NCBI GenBank assembly: GCA_040235415.1
Contig: JBECKR010000292.1
Span: forward strand, 1 to 30,455
DNA length: 30,455 nucleotides
Reading direction: 5' to 3'
Source: JBECKR01 sp040235415
Lineage (GTDB): Bacteria > Acidobacteriota > Polarisedimenticolia > Polarisedimenticolales > Polarisedimenticolaceae
A program made the translations under genes and the position numbers. Below, one piece after another: positions 26,359 through 30,455 of this stretch (position 1 is the stretch's first letter; the number at the start of each line of letters is the position of its first letter). The notes beneath the pieces were generated by a model, which worked only from the letters and a program-made list of their open reading frames with translations, ran no database searches and had not been told where the DNA came from.

Positions 26359-28944
26359 CTACTTCAACCCGTCCACGACGAAGAGGTCGGAGAAGATCTT
26401 CGCGGTGCTGACCGCCCAGAACTTCCCGTTCGGCGTCATGACGTCGATCCAGAGGCGCAGGCCGGCGGGGTCGATTGCGGTGATCTTCGTCCACGGCGCC
26501 GTCTTGCCCGTGGAGAGGTCCAGCCGGAAGACCTGCCAGGGATCGTCCCGCGTGACGCAGAACAGCGCCCGCCCGTCCGAGGACCACGCGAGCGCGCGAT
26601 AGTCCGGCTGCCACGCCAGAACGGGCCGGGGCTCGCCGCCGTCGACGGGCCACAGGACCGTTCTACCCTGGGGGTCGAGCATCAAAACGAGTTTTCCGTC
26701 CGGCGAGGCGACCATCTTGCCGGCCGGTGGGGCGGCGCAGCCGCCCGGCGTGAACACCTTCGCGGCGCCGGTCGTCGCGTCGATGACGTAGCCGTGCGCC
26801 TGGCCGTCCTTCGCGCGGGCGATCGCGACGATCCGTTTCCCGTCGGGAAGCCAGCACGCATAGCCGTCGAAGGCGAGCCCGTCGGGATTCGGAACGGTCC
26901 GGGTCTTTCCGGCGCCCACGGGGCTCACGAACAGCCGGCTGACGTCGGCGGAGACGCTCAACGCCCACCGTCCGTCGGGGGAGATCGCCTGACCGTCGCC
27001 GGGCCCCAGGTGCGTCGCCCCCGGCTTGCCGGCGCGCGCGAGGAACGTGTCGTACGTGCTCGCGAGCTGCTCCGAGACGAGGATCGATCGCCCGTCGGGC
27101 GAGATCCAGCGCGAGAGGGACGACTCTCCGGGGATCGTGACCGGCCGCGGCTCGTCGTACTCCGCGAGCAGCGCCTGAACCCCGCGCGTTTGGCTCTGGG
27201 AGGCGATCAGGACCCGTCCGTCGGCGGAGACGTCGAGGAGCTCGATGAACGTGACCGAGGGAAGCACGATGCGCACATGGCCGGCGAGGTCGACCGCCTG
27301 GATCGCGGAAAAGCCCGGATCCTCGAGCCCGGTGAACCAGACCTCGCGCCCCGCCGGCCCCCACGCAGCGCCGTGAATCGAGCCGTAGCCCGCGGCGAGC
27401 GTCGTCTTGTGCCCTTGGAGGTCGACCATCGCGAGGTCCCCGCGGTCGTCGCCGGAGACGGGGTGGTCGGTGAACGCGATCTTCGTGCCGTCGGGGGAGA
27501 AGCGGAGGTCGGCGATGTACCCCGGCGTCTTGTAGAGCACCGTTCCCGCGGGATACTCGAGCCGGTCGCCCTCGTTTCCGCGGACGACGAACGCGAGGTC
27601 GGAGCCGTCCGGCGTCCAGTCGGCCGTCGCCACGTTCTCCGCGATCTCCCGCGGCGCTCCGCCCAGAAGCGGCACGCGGGCGAGCGTGCCGCTTCCCATC
27701 CAGCCGTAGTACCGGAGGCCCACGGCGATCGCCAGCTCACCGGTCTTCGACACCGAGAGCAGCTCGGCGCCGGGGGTTTGCAGCGGCGTCGAGTCGGAGG
27801 AATCGGTCCGCGAGAGGTAGAGCTTGACCGGCGGGCCGTTCCACGCGGCGCCGTAGACGATCGTCTTCCCGTCGGGGGCGAAGCGGGCGGACCGCATCAT
27901 GCCGCGCCCGAAGGTGAGCTGGTGGAAGACGACGCGGGCGGACGCCGCGGGGGAGCGCGCCCCTCCGCGCGCGACGAGCCAGCTCCCGGCCGCGCCGATC
28001 GCGATCGCCGCGACGATCAGCCCCGCGACGACCGCAACGGGGGTCTTCTTCCGGGGCAGCGGCGCCGCCGTCGGCGAGATCCCGATCCGCGCGTCCTCGG
28101 GGTTGTCCTCGAGGAGGAGGATCGCGTCGCCCGCATCGCGCAACCGTTTGCGCTGGTCCTTCTCGAGGCAGCGGCGCATCAGCCGCCGCGCGGCCACCGG
28201 CGTCCCCGCGGGGAGCGCTTCCCAGTCGGGATCTTTCGTGACGACCGCGGCCAGGACGTCCGTGATCGTCGGCCCGTCGAAGGCCCGCTTGGCGCAGAGC
28301 ATCTCGTAGAGCAGGCATCCGAACGACCACATGTCGGTGCGCCGGTCGACGAGCTGCCCGCGCGCCTGCTCGGGGCTCATGTAGGCCGCGGTGCCGAGCA
28401 CGACGCCGGCGACGCTTCCCGCCGAGGTGACCGTCGCCGACTGCGCGGAGGACGCACCCGCGCTCTCGAGCGCCTTCGCGAGGCCGAAGTCGAGGACCTT
28501 GACCGTGCCGTCCGGCGCCCGCTGGACGTTCGCCGGCTTCAGGTCGCGGTGGACGACGCCACTCTCGTGCGCGGCGGACAGCGCCGCCGCGACCTGCCTC
28601 GCCGCGTCGACGGCTTCGTCTACGGGCAGCGGCCCGCGCGCGAGCCTCTCGGCCAGGTCTTCGCCGCCGACCAGCTCCATCGCGAGAAAGCGCACGCCCA
28701 TCGCCTCGTGGAATCCGTAGACCGCTGCGACGTTCGGGTGCGTCAGCGAGGCCAGAAGCTTCGCCTCGCGCTCGAAGCGTGCGAGCCGGTCGGGATCCGC
28801 GGCGAACGCGGCGGGGAGGATCTTGATCGCGACCTCGCGATCGAGCGTCGTGTCGGCCGCGCGCCAGACTTCGCCCATCCCACCCTCGCCGATCTTCTCG
28901 GCGAGGCGGTAGTGCAGCAGCGACGTGCCGGGTGCGAGGGTCAT
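26359..28944 (-). CDS. Membrane Ser/Thr kinase with periplasmic TolB/WD40-like propeller (copy 2)
   Basis: The 861-residue paralogue of copy 1 has the same order: kinase domain with GEGGMGEV (19-26), Lys41, Glu60, HRDLKPAN (132-139) and DFG Asp152; membrane helix about 303-325; and a propeller to the end. The propellers align closely, for example ADLRFSPDGTKIAFTDHPV against DVRFSPKGDRIAFTDHPV, and both end in a (T/S)DL(Y/F)V(G/V)DGL motif. The pair arose by tandem duplication. The ATG 28944 has AGGAG at 28953-28949, which overlaps the stop of a gene remnant upstream; that remnant was probably once the first gene of this operon. Such kinases are abundant in Acidobacteria; substrates are unknown. 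Confidence 0.9.
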   Translation of the reverse strand: MTLAPGTSLLHYRLAEKIGEGGMGEVWRAADTTLDREVAIKILPAAFAADPDRLARFEREAKLLASLTHPNVAAVYGFHEAMGVRFLAMELVGGEDLAERLARGPLPVDEAVDAARQVAAALSAAHESGVVHRDLKPANVQRAPDGTVKVLDFGLAKALESAGASSAQSATVTSAGSVAGVVLGTAAYMSPEQARGQLVDRRTDMWSFGCLLYEMLCAKRAFDGPTITDVLAAVVTKDPDWEALPAGTPVAARRLMRRCLEKDQRKRLRDAGDAILLLEDNPEDARIGISPTAAPLPRKKTPVAVVAGLIVAAIAIGAAGSWLVARGGARSPAASARVVFHQLTFGRGMMRSARFAPDGKTIVYGAAWNGPPVKLYLSRTDSSDSTPLQTPGAELLSVSKTGELAIAVGLRYYGWMGSGTLARVPLLGGAPREIAENVATADWTPDGSDLAFVVRGNEGDRLEYPAGTVLYKTPGYIADLRFSPDGTKIAFTDHPVSGDDRGDLAMVDLQGHKTTLAAGYGSIHGAAWGPAGREVWFTGLEDPGFSAIQAVDLAGHVRIVLPSVTFIELLDVSADGRVLIASQSQTRGVQALLAEYDEPRPVTIPGESSLSRWISPDGRSILVSEQLASTYDTFLARAGKPGATHLGPGDGQAISPDGRWALSVSADVSRLFVSPVGAGKTRTVPNPDGLAFDGYACWLPDGKRIVAIARAKDGQAHGYVIDATTGAAKVFTPGGCAAPPAGKMVASPDGKLVLMLDPQGRTVLWPVDGGEPRPVLAWQPDYRALAWSSDGRALFCVTRDDPWQVFRLDLSTGKTAPWTKITAIDPAGLRLWIDVMTPNGKFWAVSTAKIFSDLFVVDGLK

Positions 28945-28952
28945 CTCCGCTC

Positions 28953-29129
28953 CTACTTCGCCTTCAGCGTTTTCCGCCGGTCGAGGACGACCGTGAAGGG
29001 AGGGGCGGAGGCGGAATCCTGGGCGAAGACGAGACGGGGCTTCTGCCCGGCGGGTAGGCGATTCGATCCGCGTTCCTTTCCGCCGTTCGCGTCATCGGTG
29101 TCCGAGTCCAAGCGCCATGTCGACAGCGA
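28953..29129 (-). pseudogene. C-terminal remnant of a gene upstream of the kinases
   Basis: On the minus strand an open frame of about 58 codons ends with TAG at 28955-28953 and reads ...RLPAGQKPRLVFAQDS, then ASAPPFTVVLDRRKTLKAK. The amphipathic FTVVLD ending and the overlap of its stop with the RBS of kinase copy 2 suggest the tail of a real operon gene. No good ATG or RBS opens it, and the frame is closed by a stop at 29132-29130. The rest of the gene appears lost or frameshifted. The family is unknown. Confidence 0.4.
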
Positions 29130-29141
29130 CTACCGCAGCGA

Positions 29142-29257
29142 GACGACCGGGATCGACCTATCCTACCTCGGCACGCTCCCGGGCCGCGCGGATTCCTACC
29201 GCGCTTCCGGCTCGCGGGTGACCGGACGACCGGAATCGACCTAATCCTACCTCGGCA
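29142..29257. repeat. Imperfect direct repeat, two copies, 83-bp period
   Basis: A 32-33 base unit occurs at 29142-29173 and 29225-29257. The copies differ by one substitution (GGGATCG against GGAATCG) and one inserted A (CCTATCC against CCTAATCC). On the minus strand each contains GCCGAGGTAGGAT. The sequence between the copies is not a clear further repeat. It lies in non-coding DNA upstream of the kinase operon. Confidence 0.75.
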
Positions 29258-29267
29258 GGAGCCCCCG

Positions 29268-29304
29268 GCCGGTGCGGGAGGGGGCGCCCGGAATCCGCAC
29301 CGGC
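29268..29304. repeat. Inverted repeat with 10-bp arms
   Basis: GCCGGTGCGG (29268-29277) is perfectly inverted as CCGCACCGGC (29295-29304). The 17-base interior contains the small palindrome GGGCGCCC. It directly follows the second direct repeat. There is no T run, and its function is unknown. Confidence 0.5.
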
Positions 29305-29367
29305 GCGCGATCGGAGACGAGGGCCGCGCCGGCTGTGCCCTCGCTCCCGGGCCGGGAACCGCGGCGG

Positions 29368-29512
29368 CTACGACGGCGCCCGCCTACTCCGCCGCTGCCA
29401 CGAGGCGGTAACGCCGAGCGCCACCAGAGTCGCCACCAGCGTCGTGGACGGCGACGAATCCGCCGAACCGTTTGGAAACGTGATCGAGGGTGACGATGGG
29501 CTCGGCAGGCAT
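29368..29512 (-). pseudogene. N-terminal stub of an ABC-transporter ATPase joined to an unrelated tail
   Basis: From ATG 29512 the minus strand reads MPAEPIVTLDHVSKRFGGFV and then AVHD, a clear N-terminus of an ABC ATPase (the strand before Walker A, as in PotA-like proteins). After Asp24 (about 29441) the similarity stops, and no Walker A follows. In another frame the next 24 codons read TLVATLVALGVTASWQRRSR and end at TAG 29370-29368; this looks like a membrane-anchor tail of a different protein. The piece is therefore a deletion or rearrangement scar, not a working gene. Confidence 0.5.
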
Positions 29513-29674
29513 CGCGCGACCACGTTCCTGGAGAGTCGGCGTCGGGATCGGCGCCGTGTCGACACCGACGTCCCGGCCGGACGACCGCAACCGCTCCATC
29601 CTACCCCGGCCGTATGCCCGACGAAAGCCGACCCGGCTTGATCATCCGGGCTCCGCGCTATAGCTTGGCAGGTC

Positions 29675-30455
29675 ATGAATACGACAAACACCGTCTCCCA
29701 GACCCGGAGCTTCACCACCGTCTTCCTCATCGAGATGTGGGAGCGCTTCGGCTACTACGGCATGCAGGCGCTGATCATCTACTACATGGTCCAGCGTCTG
29801 GGTTTTGCGGATGACCGCGCCAACCTGACCTGGAGCGCCGCCGCCGCGCTCATCTACGTGGCGCCGGCCATCGGCGGATGGATCGGCGACAAGATCCTCG
29901 GCACCCGCCGCACCATGCTGCTGGGCGCCACCATCCTGGCCCTGGGCTACGTGCTGATGGCCGTCCCCAGCGAGAACACCTGGTTCCTGTTCTTCGCCCT
30001 GTGCGTGATCGTGGTCGGCAACGGCCTGTTCAAGGCCAATGCCGGCAACCTTGTGCGCAAGATCTATGACGGCGACGATTCGAAGATCGACAGCGCCTTC
30101 ACCATCTACTACATGGCGGTGAACATCGGCTCGACCTTCTCCATGCTGCTCACGCCCTGGATCAAGGACTACGTCAACCAGGCATGGGGGCACGAACTGG
30201 GCTGGCACGCGGCCTTCGCGGTGTGCTCCTTCGGACTGGTCCTGGGCTTGCTCAACTACGCCTCCATGCGACAGACCATGCAGCACATCGGCTCGCCCGC
30301 CGACGACGCGCCCGTGGACATGGGCAAGCTCGGTGCCGTGCTGTGCATGAGCGCCCTGGCCGTGGTCGCCGCCGCCTACATCCTCAATTACGAGGACATC
30401 GCCCGCGCCTTCGTGGTCCTGGCCGGACTGGTCGTGACATTCATCTTCGTGTACC
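29675..30455 (+). CDS. POT/PTR-family proton-dependent peptide transporter, 5' part
   Basis: ATG 29675 opens a frame that runs off the window (260 codons). The N-terminal FTTVFLIEMWERFGYYGMQA carries the ExxERFxYYG motif of POT transporters, which couples proton and peptide binding. VGNGLFKANAGNLV and DSAFTIYYMAVNIGS are the other family signatures (the PTR2 motif region). About seven membrane helices are visible. Its codon choice (GCC, ACC and CTG preferred, fewer GCG and CTC) and protein sequence resemble Xanthomonadaceae more than the neighbouring genes. A possible -10 TATAGC lies at 29659-29664. The gene may be transferred, or the contig may be chimeric here. Confidence 0.92.
   Translation, partial: MNTTNTVSQTRSFTTVFLIEMWERFGYYGMQALIIYYMVQRLGFADDRANLTWSAAAALIYVAPAIGGWIGDKILGTRRTMLLGATILALGYVLMAVPSENTWFLFFALCVIVVGNGLFKANAGNLVRKIYDGDDSKIDSAFTIYYMAVNIGSTFSMLLTPWIKDYVNQAWGHELGWHAAFAVCSFGLVLGLLNYASMRQTMQHIGSPADDAPVDMGKLGAVLCMSALAVVAAAYILNYEDIARAFVVLAGLVVTFIFVY

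Noticed and set aside
26794..29244. 816-codon plus-strand open frame opposite kinase copy 2
   Set aside because: It is antisense to a protein with complete kinase motifs; its composition is Arg/Gly/Asp shadow-type.
29142..29257. The direct repeat as a CRISPR array or tandem promoter
   Set aside because: There are only two imperfect copies with one spacer and no cas genes; no -35 box lies at a suitable distance from TAGGAT on the minus strand.
29384..29599. A 71-residue minus-strand protein including the ABC stub
   Set aside because: Residues before MPAEPI are unconserved and there is no Walker A; it is better described as a fragment.

Overview
The window is GC-rich (roughly 70% by eye) chromosomal DNA of a Gram-negative (diderm) bacterium. 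It carries a TolC-type outer-membrane channel, a TonB/ExbB/ExbD energy-transducing system and a proton-pumping NADH dehydrogenase. The tandem Pkn-type kinases with C-terminal TolB/WD40-like propellers, the very high GC and the catalytic-only methylmalonyl-CoA mutase suggest Acidobacteriota (perhaps a Thermoanaerobaculia-like lineage). This placement is an inference from gene style; there is no 16S gene here.

Layout, left to right. (1) 2-328: tail of an unrecognised Arg/Asp-rich protein. (2) 386-4128, + strand: methylmalonyl-CoA mutase catalytic subunit and two overlapping oligopeptide/dipeptide ABC ATPases (DppD/DppF type) with no permease or binding protein beside them. (3) 4182-5765: a TolC-like protein and a terminator hairpin. 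(4) 5864-9773: consensus promoter, exbB, two exbD paralogues, tonB, a secreted TPR protein and a textbook terminator. (5) 9822-20923: a second good promoter and a compact nuo operon in the order A-C-D-E-F-G-H-J-K-L-N, with nuoB, nuoI and nuoM absent. A hairpin lies after it. (6) 20939-22260: a 40-nt palindromic element, a minus-strand alkaline-phosphatase-superfamily enzyme, and a complete tmRNA gene (ssrA) transcribed divergently from it. (7) 22451-28955: a small ArsR-type regulator with an operator over its start codon, its SRPBCC partner, and convergently a minus-strand set of two tandem kinase-propeller receptors plus a short membrane protein. (8) 28953-29674: a decayed zone with a C-terminal gene remnant, an 83-bp-period direct repeat, and the first 24 codons of an ABC ATPase. 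(9) 29675-30455: the 5' part of a POT/PTR peptide transporter whose protein sequence and codon choice look gammaproteobacterial (Xanthomonadales-like) and unlike the rest.

Functionally, regions 3-5 form an energy and envelope block: complex I makes the proton gradient, ExbB/ExbD spend it, and TonB passes it to outer-membrane receptors encoded elsewhere. The region right of ssrA looks accessory, with regulators, duplicated kinases, truncated genes and a foreign-looking gene. I did not see a clear new defence or mobile system. The points most worth a second look are the complex I operon lacking three core subunits, the operator/start-codon overlap of a probably leaderless ArsR gene, the palindromic element after nuoN, the kinase-propeller pair, and the junction zone near 29.0-29.7 kb.
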